Shown here: positions 35,380 through 43,438 of the stretch, piece by piece
Layout of the letters: the number at the start of each line of letters is the position of its first letter
Numbering within the stretch: position 1 is the first letter of the stretch
NCBI GenBank assembly: GCA_034521975.1
Contig: JAXHLR010000004.1
Location: forward strand, 334,165-398,164
Reading direction: 5' to 3'
From: Acidimicrobiales bacterium
Lineage (GTDB): Bacteria > Actinomycetota > Acidimicrobiia > Acidimicrobiales > SKKL01
Length of the DNA stretch: 64,000 bases
Position numbers and translations under genes: made by a program
Notes under the pieces: model-generated
The model's input: only the letters and a program-made list of their open reading frames with translations
What the model was told of the DNA's origin: nothing
The model's database searches: none

Positions 35380-36723
35380 TCAGCGGGACAGCGGCTCGTA
35401 GCGCCGGTCGCCCAGCACATGGGCGACACGCACCCCCCTGGGGGCCGCCGAGCCGTCCAGGGCGCGTCGGAGATCGTCGCGGCGGTGCACCGAGGTGAGG
35501 TCTCGATCGAAGGTGAGGACCGCGGCAACCCCGAGCTCGTCGACGAGACCGAGGTGGTGGTGGGCGACGGCCATCGCGTGCGTGCTGTCGGGGTTCCACA
35601 GCACCGTGAGCGTGCCGACCCGACGGGTCGGGCGCGCCACGCCGGCCGAGCGAACCGCACCGACATCGCCCACCACCCGTCCACCTCCGGTGGCGGTGTC
35701 GAAGACCGCGAGCCCGCCGCGGGTGGCCAGGGCCAGCCGGCTGCCATCAGGCGAGAAGACCGGCTCGAACGCGTACGTCGAGTCGTCGCCGGCCAGCTCG
35801 AGCCCTGATGGCAAGGTGGCCATGACCGCACCGTCGCTCGCCGCCAGGATCTCGACCCGACAGTCGAAGGACCGGCCACAGGTCTCGACGGCGAGGCGTG
35901 AGGACCCCACTGCCATCACCCGCCCGTGGCCGATCCGGGTCAGCTCGCGCGAGTCGAGGTCGAAGCTGTAGATGCCATGGGGGCTCTCGTGGATCAGGCG
36001 TCGACCGGCGACCCCGACGGTGGACCCACCCACCCCATCGAAGGGGAACCCCCACGCCGCGATCTGCTCGCCACGCGGGTCCAGCTCGGTGAACGAACGC
36101 CCCGACGGCATGATCACCGTGTCGTCGGTGGTCGTCCACGTCTCGAACGGCCCGGGCAGCCCGTCGTGCGGCGGCCCGAGCGACGAACCCCAGACCGACC
36201 CGTCCGAGAGCGACACTCCGGCGAACCGGCTGATGAGCACATCTTCCATGAGGACCCGGGGCAGCTCCTCGGTCCACCCGTCGTCGGGGTCGCCGGTGCG
36301 GATCACCTGCGTACCCGTCTCACCGTCGAGGGGGAACTGCACCACCGTGCCGTCGGGCGCCACTTGCAACAGAACCTGATCCTCGAAGCCCTCAACCGCT
36401 TCGTACCCGTCGCCGGTGCCCGGTGGCGTGGACGGAACCGAGCTACCCGTGGTCGGCGTACTGGGTTCCGGTTCATCCTCGGCCACCTGGGGGCCGTCCC
36501 CGTCGCCACCGGTGACGAGGCCGATCCCCACCATCGCCACCACCGCGATCACGACCAGCACCGCCACCCGTCGGCGTCGGCCACCGGCAGTGACCCTGAC
36601 CGGTTCGCCCGGCCCGGCCGCCCCGGTCCCTTCGATCTCCAGCTCGGGAAGCGCTCCGCACCCCGGACACGGGCCGACCGGTCCACGGACGGTGCCACAG
36701 GAAGGGCAGGGCGACCGACTCAT
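35380..36723 (-). CDS. Zinc-ribbon, membrane-anchored beta-propeller-like protein
   Basis: The 447 residues start with a zinc ribbon (C6/C9 in CPSCG and C19/C22 in CPGCG), then a single membrane helix (about 52-72), a Thr/Pro linker and a long extracytoplasmic domain of WD40/propeller-like repeats (VFSPDGSRLALATRGGLAVF, IYSFDLDSRELTRIG). The topology puts the ribbon inside and the propeller outside. It is a paralogue of the next gene, sharing ...EGFED... and the HGIYSFDLDSR/SGIFRFDLDDR blade, and its ATG overlaps that gene's stop by 4 bp. Function unknown. Confidence 0.82.
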   Translation of the reverse strand: MSRSPCPSCGTVRGPVGPCPGCGALPELEIEGTGAAGPGEPVRVTAGGRRRRVAVLVVIAVVAMVGIGLVTGGDGDGPQVAEDEPEPSTPTTGSSVPSTPPGTGDGYEAVEGFEDQVLLQVAPDGTVVQFPLDGETGTQVIRTGDPDDGWTEELPRVLMEDVLISRFAGVSLSDGSVWGSSLGPPHDGLPGPFETWTTTDDTVIMPSGRSFTELDPRGEQIAAWGFPFDGVGGSTVGVAGRRLIHESPHGIYSFDLDSRELTRIGHGRVMAVGSSRLAVETCGRSFDCRVEILAASDGAVMATLPSGLELAGDDSTYAFEPVFSPDGSRLALATRGGLAVFDTATGGGRVVGDVGAVRSAGVARPTRRVGTLTVLWNPDSTHAMAVAHHHLGLVDELGVAAVLTFDRDLTSVHRRDDLRRALDGSAAPRGVRVAHVLGDRRYEPLSR

Positions 36724-37958
36724 CTGCCCTCGGGCCCGAACCCGGTGTCGCTCAGCAAGAACTGGTGGGGCCCGCTCCCGGGCGCGCCGAGCGCAGCGGA
36801 CAGGTCGTCGAGACGGCGGACCTCACCGGCGTCGCGATCGAACCAGGCGACCACGATCCGGTCGGGCTCATCGGCATCGGACGGCGCGGTGGGGAGCATC
36901 ACGAGTCCTGCGGAGGCGTCGGGCGCCCACAGGACCGTGGCGGGCCCGCGGACGAATCGTTCGGGGATGGGCGTCTCGACCACACCGAGGACCTCGCCGG
37001 TGTCCACGTCGATCACCGCCACCCCGTCGCGGAGAACCAGTGCAAGGCGCTGGCCGTCGGGTGAGAACCGGTGACCCCACAGCGGCTCGGCCGGCCCGAC
37101 GACTTCGGCGCCGCCGATGGTGGGATCGACCACCGAGCGGGTCGCGCCGTCGGCGAGATCGATGACGCGCCGCTCACACCGGAGCTGCTCGTCGCAGACG
37201 CGGACCAGCGCGACACCGGCGCCGACCGCACGCACCTCCCCGGGACCCAACCCGACGACGGACCGATCGTCGAGGTCGAACCGGAAGATGCCGCTCGGAC
37301 CGTCGTGCACGACCTGGCGCCCCGCGACCCCGGCGACCTCGCCCTGGCCGCGGGCGACGACCGGCGACTGCACCCCTTCCTGGCGACGCATATCGTCGGT
37401 CCACCACTCCACCAGTCGATCGCCGGCGGCGATCAGCGCGCTGCCCCTGCTCGTCGACCCGACGACCCGACCGCGGCCCGAGCCGGCGTCGCCGAGGTTG
37501 CTCAGCGACCACCACCGGCCGTCGTGCAGCGACAACCCACCCATCGGGCTCACGAGCACGCCACGGACGAGCACGGCCGGGAAACCGACCTGGGCCCGGT
37601 GGAAGTCCACCTGCACCTCGCTGACGACCCCACCCCCCAACGGGGCTTGAAGGATCTCGCCGGCGCCGCTGTCGGTGATCACCAGCCATCGGTCCTCGAA
37701 CCCCTCGATCGCGGCGAACGGCGAAGCCCCGGGTGTCGGCCCGGTGCCGGGCTCCGACGAAGGCGGGAGGCTGGTGGTGGGGTCGGTCTCGTCGGGCTCC
37801 GCTGCGTCGTCGGGCTCCTGCGGCGGGTCGGGCTCCTGCGGCGGGTCGGTCGTACCGTCATCGGGAGTCCAGACGATGTTGAGCACCACCAATGCGGCAA
37901 CGACCGCCAGCGCGCCGGCGGCCAGGCGGGCACCGGAGATCGTCGCCCGACCAGCCAT
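36720..37958 (-). CDS. Membrane-anchored beta-propeller-like protein, paralogue of its neighbour
   Basis: The 412 residues have an N-terminal membrane helix (about 10-29), a Pro/Glu/Asp-rich linker with two exact PDPPQE-type repeats, then propeller-like repeats (HRFSPDGQRLALVLRDGVAV, IFRFDLDDRSVV). It lacks the zinc ribbon of the downstream paralogue. It starts 2 bp after the SURF1 stop and overlaps the next gene, giving a three-gene operon. Function unknown; a scaffold or sensor role is only a guess. Confidence 0.82.
   Translation of the reverse strand: MAGRATISGARLAAGALAVVAALVVLNIVWTPDDGTTDPPQEPDPPQEPDDAAEPDETDPTTSLPPSSEPGTGPTPGASPFAAIEGFEDRWLVITDSGAGEILQAPLGGGVVSEVQVDFHRAQVGFPAVLVRGVLVSPMGGLSLHDGRWWSLSNLGDAGSGRGRVVGSTSRGSALIAAGDRLVEWWTDDMRRQEGVQSPVVARGQGEVAGVAGRQVVHDGPSGIFRFDLDDRSVVGLGPGEVRAVGAGVALVRVCDEQLRCERRVIDLADGATRSVVDPTIGGAEVVGPAEPLWGHRFSPDGQRLALVLRDGVAVIDVDTGEVLGVVETPIPERFVRGPATVLWAPDASAGLVMLPTAPSDADEPDRIVVAWFDRDAGEVRRLDDLSAALGAPGSGPHQFLLSDTGFGPEGR
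37811..37846 (-). repeat. Two tandem 18-bp repeats in the propeller linker
   Basis: CGGGCTCCTGCGGCGGGT occurs twice back to back (37811-37828, 37829-37846), encoding the repeated DPPQEP of the linker. It preserves frame. Confidence 0.9.
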
Positions 37959-37960
37959 GC

Positions 37961-38773
37961 TCAGTCGTCGACCGGGACCTGGGCCGACCTGCGGCGCGGC
38001 GGCTTCGCGTGACCCCGAGCCTCTGCTGCCCGTTCACGAGCCACCTTGCGCAGCACCAGCGGGTAGCCGAACGCGGCAATCGTGGCGAAGGTGAACCACT
38101 GGAACGCGTACCCGAGGTGTGGCCCTTCGCCGAGTTCGACCGGCTCGACCGGGACCGGAACCTGCCCGGGCTGCGCCGGGGTCTGGCCCGACAAGGTGAC
38201 ATAGGCCGGCAGCACCGGGTAGTCGACCTGTGCGGCGAGGCGGCCGACGTCGGCCCGGGCCAGACGTTCGAGTCGCCCTTCGGCGGGATCGGTGGCACCG
38301 AAGCTGCCCCGCTGCTGGCTGGCGGTGACCGAGCCGACCACGGTCACCTCGCCCGCGGGCGGGTGCGCCTCGACGATCCGTTCGCCGTCGCCGACGGCCA
38401 TGGGAACCCAGCCGCGGTTCACCACCACACCCGTGCCCTCGTCGGTGACCAGCGGGGTCAGCACCCAGTACCCCGGCGCTCCCTCGTAGGTGCGATTCGA
38501 GACCGTGACCTGGTCGTCGAGCTGATAGACACCGTCGACCTCCACCGTGCGGAGCTCGACCTCGTCGATGTCGTCCTCGCTGTCGGTTGGCCCGACCAGC
38601 TCGCTGATCGGCACCACCGGTTGCTCGGACCGCGATGCCTCACGTTCGTTGACCTCCCGCCGCTGCTCCAGGCGGTCGAGCTGCCACAACCCCGCGACGA
38701 CACAGCCCGCCACGATGAACAGCGCCAGCAGGTGCGACAAGATCCATCGGGGACGCACGGCGAACCGGTACAC
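37961..38773 (-). CDS. SURF1-family protein (cytochrome oxidase assembly)
   Basis: Membrane protein linked to haem insertion into cytochrome aa3 oxidase. The 270 residues have an N-terminal helix (about 12-32) followed by GLWQLDRLEQRR, a large outer domain with GYWVLTPLV and VVVNRGWVP, and a second helix near 222-242 (HLGYAFQWFTFATIAAFGYP). These are standard SURF1 landmarks. It heads the operon with two propeller-like genes. Confidence 0.92.
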   Translation of the reverse strand: MYRFAVRPRWILSHLLALFIVAGCVVAGLWQLDRLEQRREVNEREASRSEQPVVPISELVGPTDSEDDIDEVELRTVEVDGVYQLDDQVTVSNRTYEGAPGYWVLTPLVTDEGTGVVVNRGWVPMAVGDGERIVEAHPPAGEVTVVGSVTASQQRGSFGATDPAEGRLERLARADVGRLAAQVDYPVLPAYVTLSGQTPAQPGQVPVPVEPVELGEGPHLGYAFQWFTFATIAAFGYPLVLRKVARERAAEARGHAKPPRRRSAQVPVDD

Positions 38774-38827
38774 GGTGTGCAGAGTAACGGCGGCCGGGCC
38801 GATGCCGGCATCGGTAGGGTTGACCGC

Positions 38828-39091
38828 ATGGCCAGCGTGGTTCGTGAAGCCCTCGACGAGCTGATGCGCGCGTCGGACGATGGTCGCGTCGACGCTGTGT
38901 GCACCGAGCTCGACGTGCGGCTTCTCGGCGTCTTCGGATCCGCCGTCGATCCGTCCACTGACCCCAACGACATCGACGTGTCCGTCTGGTTCGAAGGCGA
39001 CTCGCGGGCTCTCGACCTGCTCGACCGACTGACCGAGATGAGCGGGACCGACCGCATCGATCTGCTCGACCGCCAGGCGCTCGCGGGATGA
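38828..39091 (+). CDS. Minimal nucleotidyltransferase (MNT/MntA-like)
   Basis: An 87-residue protein of the pol-beta nucleotidyltransferase fold. The active-site motif is GS at 37-38 followed by DID at 48-50 (VFGSAVDPSTDPNDIDVSVW). MntA-type proteins of this size act as antitoxins by AMPylating HepT toxins. The partner ORF overlaps by 4 bp (ATGA) as expected, but looks shortened. The catalytic residues appear intact. A stand-alone nucleotidyltransferase function is the alternative. Confidence 0.8.
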   Translation: MASVVREALDELMRASDDGRVDAVCTELDVRLLGVFGSAVDPSTDPNDIDVSVWFEGDSRALDLLDRLTEMSGTDRIDLLDRQALAG

Positions 39092-39261
39092 GTCCCGTGC
39101 GACTCGATCGCGCCATCGTGCTGAGGCGGCTCCGCACGATGGCCGACACCCTGTCCGACCTCGACAGCCTCGCGGGCTCGACCGCGGCCATCGCGAGCGT
39201 GACCACCGACTACCGGCACTACGCGCGAGCCGTCGCCGGGTGGCTCGACCGCACTGGTTGA
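39088..39261 (+). CDS. 57-codon ORF resembling the N-terminal half of a HepT-like protein
   Basis: Encodes MSPVRLDRAIVLRRLRTMAD and then a short helical stretch ending WLDRTG. The position (overlapping the MNT stop), the basic LDRxxVLRRLxxMxxxLSDLD pattern and helical character recall the start of HEPN/HepT toxins, which are normally 100-140 residues. The RxxxxH RNase motif, found in the C-terminal half, is absent. The ORF ends 9 bp before the end of convergent rsgA. It may be a toxin remnant or a distinct small partner. Homology is inferred by eye. Confidence 0.55.
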   Translation: MSPVRLDRAIVLRRLRTMADTLSDLDSLAGSTAAIASVTTDYRHYARAVAGWLDRTG

Positions 39262-39270
39262 TGCCGCGCG

Positions 39271-40263
39271 TCAGCGTCGGGAGCGTCGGGCCTCCCGGCG
39301 GGCGGTCACCTCGGCTCGTTCCTCGGCCTCGGCGGCCTCTCCGGCCAGCGCCTGCCAGGCCTGGAACCGGGAGCGGGCCAGGTCTCCCGAGTCGACCGCC
39401 TCTCGCACCGCGCAGCCCGGTTCGGAGTCGTGGAAGCAGTCGGAGAAGCGGCAGGACCTGGCCAGCTCGGCGATGTCGGTGAACGACGCGGCGACCGCCG
39501 CGGGGTCACCCCACACGCCCACTGACCGGATGCCGGGCGAGTCGATGATCACACCGCCGGTCGCCAGCAGGTAGAGCTCGCGGGCGGTGGTGGTGTGGCG
39601 CCCCTTGGCGTCGCCGCGCCGCACCTCGCCGGTGGCGGCCACGTCGTCTCCGGCCAGCAGGTTGACCAAGGTCGACTTGCCCGCTCCCGACTCCCCGATG
39701 AGGACCACCGTCCGACCGACGAGACGACGGCGCAGATCGTCGATCCCCTCGGAGTCGGGGACCGAGACCACCACCACGTCGACACCCGGGCTGGCCGACT
39801 CGACCTCGTCGACCACCCGGTCCACGTCCTCCACCAGGTCGGCCTTGGTGAGCACCACGAGGGGCTCGGCCCCGGCATCGCGGGCCAGCAGCGAGGCTCG
39901 CTGGATGCGGCCGTCCTTCACGGGCCGGTCCAGGCCGCACACGACGCCCACGATGTCGATGTTCGCGGCCAACAGCTGCTCGACCCCTTTGTCGGGGTCG
40001 CGCCGCCGCAGCAGAGACCGGCGGGGCAACAGGTGGGCGACCGCACCGTCGCGAACCACGACCCAGTCCCCCACCGCTGCCGGTGCGTCGATCCGCATGG
40101 GGTACTGGTCGGTTCCGTCGGAGGTCGCGACGGTGAGGGCGACGCCGTCGTGGCGCACGACACGGCCCGGCTCGGGCCGAGCTCCTCCTCGGTCGGCCAC
40201 TACCTCGAGCGCGGCTGCCCAGCCTTCGTCCCAGCCATAGGCGGCGAGCCCCGCGGTGCTCAT
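39271..40263 (-). CDS. rsgA: Ribosome small subunit-dependent GTPase
   Basis: Circularly permuted GTPase that checks late 30S assembly. The 330 residues have an N-terminal OB fold, then G4 TKAD before G1 GESGAGKST and G3 DSPG, the permuted order typical of RsgA. A C-terminal zinc site lies in CRFSDCFHDSEPGC. The basic tail TARREARRSRR is probably RNA-binding. It is convergent with the nucleotidyltransferase pair. Confidence 0.96.
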   Translation of the reverse strand: MSTAGLAAYGWDEGWAAALEVVADRGGARPEPGRVVRHDGVALTVATSDGTDQYPMRIDAPAAVGDWVVVRDGAVAHLLPRRSLLRRRDPDKGVEQLLAANIDIVGVVCGLDRPVKDGRIQRASLLARDAGAEPLVVLTKADLVEDVDRVVDEVESASPGVDVVVVSVPDSEGIDDLRRRLVGRTVVLIGESGAGKSTLVNLLAGDDVAATGEVRRGDAKGRHTTTARELYLLATGGVIIDSPGIRSVGVWGDPAAVAASFTDIAELARSCRFSDCFHDSEPGCAVREAVDSGDLARSRFQAWQALAGEAAEAEERAEVTARREARRSRR

Positions 40264-40391
40264 CGGCGTCGCGGGCGTCCCTCCCCGAGCGATGTCATGT
40301 CGCAGACGCTACCCGCACTCGACATCGAGGACTCCTCTCACTGGGCGCTACGAGCATCTACACTTCGCACTCCAGGACGGGACGGGCGAAG

Positions 40392-40922
40392 GTGGGGGTT
40401 CGGGTGCGAACGATCTTGGCAATGACGGTGCTCGGTGTGATGCTGCTCGGTAGCTGCGGCGACGACAGCGACGACGCGGCACCAGACACACCGGCTACAG
40501 ACGAGACCGACACCGGCAGCGACGACGACAGCAGCAGCAACGACGACAGCAGCGGTAGCAGCAGCGGCAACGCCATGGGCACAGCGACCATCGACGGGGT
40601 CGTCTATGAGTTCCCCGACGTGCGCGACTGCGGTCTCGGCGATTCCGGGTTCCCCAACGATCGCGATTTCGTCGGGTACTCGGCTGACGGAGAGGTCGTC
40701 ATGTCGGTCGGGTACTTCGAGGATGAGTCGCTCGCCGGCCTCAACTCGATCTCGGTCGAGATCGACGAACCGCACGCGCTGTACTCGTCGCAGTACGCCC
40801 CCGACGGCGAGTTCGTCATCGACGTGCTCCCCAACGGCGCCGAGGGCAACACAACGGTGGGCGCGGTGGGCATCGAAGTCTCCAGCGGCGACCGCGAAGC
40901 CACCTGGTCGTTCACCTGCTGA
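40392..40922 (+). CDS. Small predicted lipoprotein
   Basis: The 176 residues have a lipoprotein signal ending LLGSC (Cys22), an Asp/Ser/Gly-rich low-complexity spacer (about 24-60) and a small beta-rich domain with one internal Cys (DVRDCGLG) and a terminal Cys (WSFTC) that could form a disulfide. The start is a GTG at 40392. It lies alone between rsgA and the acyl-CoA ligase, convergent with the latter. No family recognised. Confidence 0.82.
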   Translation: MGVRVRTILAMTVLGVMLLGSCGDDSDDAAPDTPATDETDTGSDDDSSSNDDSSGSSSGNAMGTATIDGVVYEFPDVRDCGLGDSGFPNDRDFVGYSADGEVVMSVGYFEDESLAGLNSISVEIDEPHALYSSQYAPDGEFVIDVLPNGAEGNTTVGAVGIEVSSGDREATWSFTC

Positions 40923-40946
40923 TCGGCGCCGCCGAGGCGAGCCTGG

Positions 40947-42572
40947 TCAGGCAGGCAGCTCGTAGTCGTCGAACTTGGCCCGCAGGTCCTTCTTGGAGAA
41001 CTTGCCGACCGAGGTCTTGGGGATCTCGTCGACGATCTGCACGTCGTCGGGCAGCCACCACTTGGCCACGCGCGGAGCGAGGAACTCCATCAGCTCGTCC
41101 TTGGTGAGGCTGGCACCCTCGCGCACCACCACGCAGGCGAGCGGGCGTTCCTGCCACTTGGGATGAGAGATACCGATGACTGCGGCCTCGGCCACTGCGG
41201 GGTGGGCCATGATCTCGTTCTCGAGCTCGACCGAGCTGATCCACTCGCCGCCCGACTTGATGACGTCCTTGGTGCGGTCGACCAGGCGGATGTAGCCGTT
41301 GGGGTCGACAGTGGCGACGTCGCCGGTCTTGAGCCAACCGTCAGAGGTGAACGACTCGGGTGAGCGCTCGTCGGCGTAGTACTCGCGGATCACCCACGGC
41401 CCCCGCACCTGCAGCTCACCGGAGGCCTCGCCGTCCCAGGGCTGCTCCTCGAGGGAGTCGGGATCGACCACCCGCATCTCGACCCCGAACGACACGATCC
41501 CGACGGTGGTGCGCAGGTCGGCTGCCTCCTCCTCCGAGAGGTCGCCGAGGCTCGACTTGATGGTGCACACCGAGGCGATGGGACTGGTCTCGGTCATGCC
41601 CCAGGCCTGGAGGATCGGCATGCCGATCTTGGCCCGGAACCCCTCCGACAGAGCCTTGGGCACCGCCGAACCGCCACAGGGGATGGCCCGCAGCGACGAC
41701 ACGTCGTGGCCGTCGAGGGCGTCGAGCACGCCCATCCAGATGGTGGGGACCCCGGCGGCGACGGTGACCCGCTCGGTCTCGATCAGACCCAGCAGCGCAC
41801 CCGGCGAGAGGTCGGGGCCCGGCATGACGATCTTGGCTCCGGTTGCCACCGCCACGTGGGCGAGGCCCCACGCGTTGGCGTGGAACATCGGCACCACGGG
41901 CAGGATGACGTCGGACTCGCGGATGCCGACCCCGTCGGCGGCCATCGCACCGAAGGTGTGCAGGAAGATCGAGCGGTGCGAGTACACCGCGCCCTTGGGG
42001 TTGCCCGTGGTGCCACTCGTGTAGCACATCGACGCGGCCTGGTTCTCGTCCTCGACCTTCCACTCGACCGGCGACGCCGCGGCGAGTAGCTCCTCGTAGT
42101 CGTGGACCTCGATGTCGGCGTCGATCTCGGGGATCTCGCCGCCGGTGTCGTTCATGACCACCAGGTGCTTCACGGTGGTGAAGGTGGGCAACAGTGGACC
42201 GAGAAGCCCCATGAGCGACAGGTCGACAAAGATCGCCTCGTCCTCGGCGTGGTTCACCACATAGGTGAGCTGGTCGGGGAACAGCCGGATGTTGAGGGTG
42301 TGCAGGACCCGACCCGAGCAGGGCACGGCGAACCACAGCTCGAGGTGACGCTGGGTGTTCCATGCGAAGGTGCCCACCCGCCCGTCAGAGCTGATGCCGA
42401 GCCGGTCGAGCACCCCTCCGAGGCGCCTCGAACGTTCGGCCCACTCGCCGTAGGTGGCGCGCTGCAGACCCGTCGGGGTCGCGGTGACGACCTCCTTCTC
42501 CGGGAAGTACCGCTCGGCCCGCTCGAAGATGTGTGGCAACCCAAGCTCGGTGAGCTGCATCAGACCCTGCAT
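40947..42572 (-). CDS. Long-chain acyl-CoA synthetase (AMP-forming)
   Basis: Activates a fatty acid with ATP and CoA. The 541 residues contain the AMP-binding P-loop [16 protein letters not shown], the A5-like motif [27 protein letters not shown] and the C-terminal lysine segment [12 protein letters not shown]. The ATG at 42572 follows CAGGGGGATC, better than the upstream in-frame start at 42608. It is divergent from the DedA-like gene. Acyl-CoA dehydrogenase and thioesterase genes occur 16-19 kb away but not in the same operon. Confidence 0.92.
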   Translation of the reverse strand: MQGLMQLTELGLPHIFERAERYFPEKEVVTATPTGLQRATYGEWAERSRRLGGVLDRLGISSDGRVGTFAWNTQRHLELWFAVPCSGRVLHTLNIRLFPDQLTYVVNHAEDEAIFVDLSLMGLLGPLLPTFTTVKHLVVMNDTGGEIPEIDADIEVHDYEELLAAASPVEWKVEDENQAASMCYTSGTTGNPKGAVYSHRSIFLHTFGAMAADGVGIRESDVILPVVPMFHANAWGLAHVAVATGAKIVMPGPDLSPGALLGLIETERVTVAAGVPTIWMGVLDALDGHDVSSLRAIPCGGSAVPKALSEGFRAKIGMPILQAWGMTETSPIASVCTIKSSLGDLSEEEAADLRTTVGIVSFGVEMRVVDPDSLEEQPWDGEASGELQVRGPWVIREYYADERSPESFTSDGWLKTGDVATVDPNGYIRLVDRTKDVIKSGGEWISSVELENEIMAHPAVAEAAVIGISHPKWQERPLACVVVREGASLTKDELMEFLAPRVAKWWLPDDVQIVDEIPKTSVGKFSKKDLRAKFDDYELPA

Positions 42573-42649
42573 GTGATCCCCCTGAATGGTGGTCGATACC
42601 TCCGACACGCCGATGGTATGCGGCGCGGTGCACTCGTGCCTGCCCGGAG

Positions 42650-43393
42650 GTGTCAGAATCGGCGGTCGTGAGCGGCGTACCCGAAGTTCGGCCGACCCCG
42701 AGCCGCAAGGTCCTCATCCTGATCGCCACGCCGCTCGTGATCCTCACGATCGGCGCCTACATCGGCGACGCGCTCGCGCCAGACCTGGTGAACCGCAACC
42801 CGGTGCTGCTCATTCTGCTCAACGCCAGGAACCGCAACCTGGCGCTGGTCACCAACCAGCTCGACGCCGTGACCTTCTATGTCATTGGGACGCTGCGCCT
42901 GCTGCTCAGCGACCCGCTCTTCTACCTGCTCGGCTGGTTCTACGGCGACGCTGCGGTGAAGTGGGCCGAGCGGAACACCAAGACCCTCGGCGACTCGCTG
43001 CGCTGGGTCGAACAGCACTTCAAGCAGTTCTCGCTCCCACTGGTGTTCGCCTTCCCCAACAACTTCATCTGCCTGTTCGCCGGTGCAGCAGGCATGCGAC
43101 CGATCGTCTTCGCCGTGGCAAACGTCTCGGGAACGATCGCTCGTCTCGTGGCCATCCGGGTCGTCGGTGCGCAGTTCTCCGGCCCCATCGACTGGCTGTT
43201 GGAGTTCATCGGAACCTACCGGATCCCCCTGCTCGTGGTGAGCATCTCGCTCGCTGCGTTCACGTTCCTCAACGAGTTCCGACGGGGCGGCGGCGAGCTC
43301 ACGGGCCTGACGAAGCTGCCCGACGAGATGGACGAAGGCGACGCATCCCCGACCGATCCCGGTCCGGCTACCAACCCGCACCCCGAGGACTGA
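42650..43393 (+). CDS. DedA/VTT-domain-like membrane protein
   Basis: The 247 residues have an N-terminal helix (VLILIATPLVILTIGAYIGD), a VTT-like core (PLFYLLGWFYGDAAVKWAER, VFAFPNNFICLFAGAAGMRP) and a C-terminal helix, then an acidic cytoplasmic tail. This matches DedA/SNARE-associated proteins, proposed lipid scramblases or transporters. Start is uncertain: GTG at 42650 overlaps GGAGG, and GTG at 42668 is an alternative. A hairpin follows the stop. Confidence 0.75.
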   Translation: MSESAVVSGVPEVRPTPSRKVLILIATPLVILTIGAYIGDALAPDLVNRNPVLLILLNARNRNLALVTNQLDAVTFYVIGTLRLLLSDPLFYLLGWFYGDAAVKWAERNTKTLGDSLRWVEQHFKQFSLPLVFAFPNNFICLFAGAAGMRPIVFAVANVSGTIARLVAIRVVGAQFSGPIDWLLEFIGTYRIPLLVVSISLAAFTFLNEFRRGGGELTGLTKLPDEMDEGDASPTDPGPATNPHPED

Positions 43394-43398
43394 GGACT

Positions 43399-43423
43399 CC
43401 GACGGCGGCTGCCCGTCCGTCGG
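43399..43423 (+). terminator. Hairpin after the DedA-like gene
   Basis: CCGACGG and CCGTCGG form a perfect 7-bp stem around an 11-nt loop between the DedA-like stop (43393) and the LuxR-type gene start (43439). No T tract. Confidence 0.45.
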
Positions 43424-43438
43424 CGGTAGCGTCGAGTC

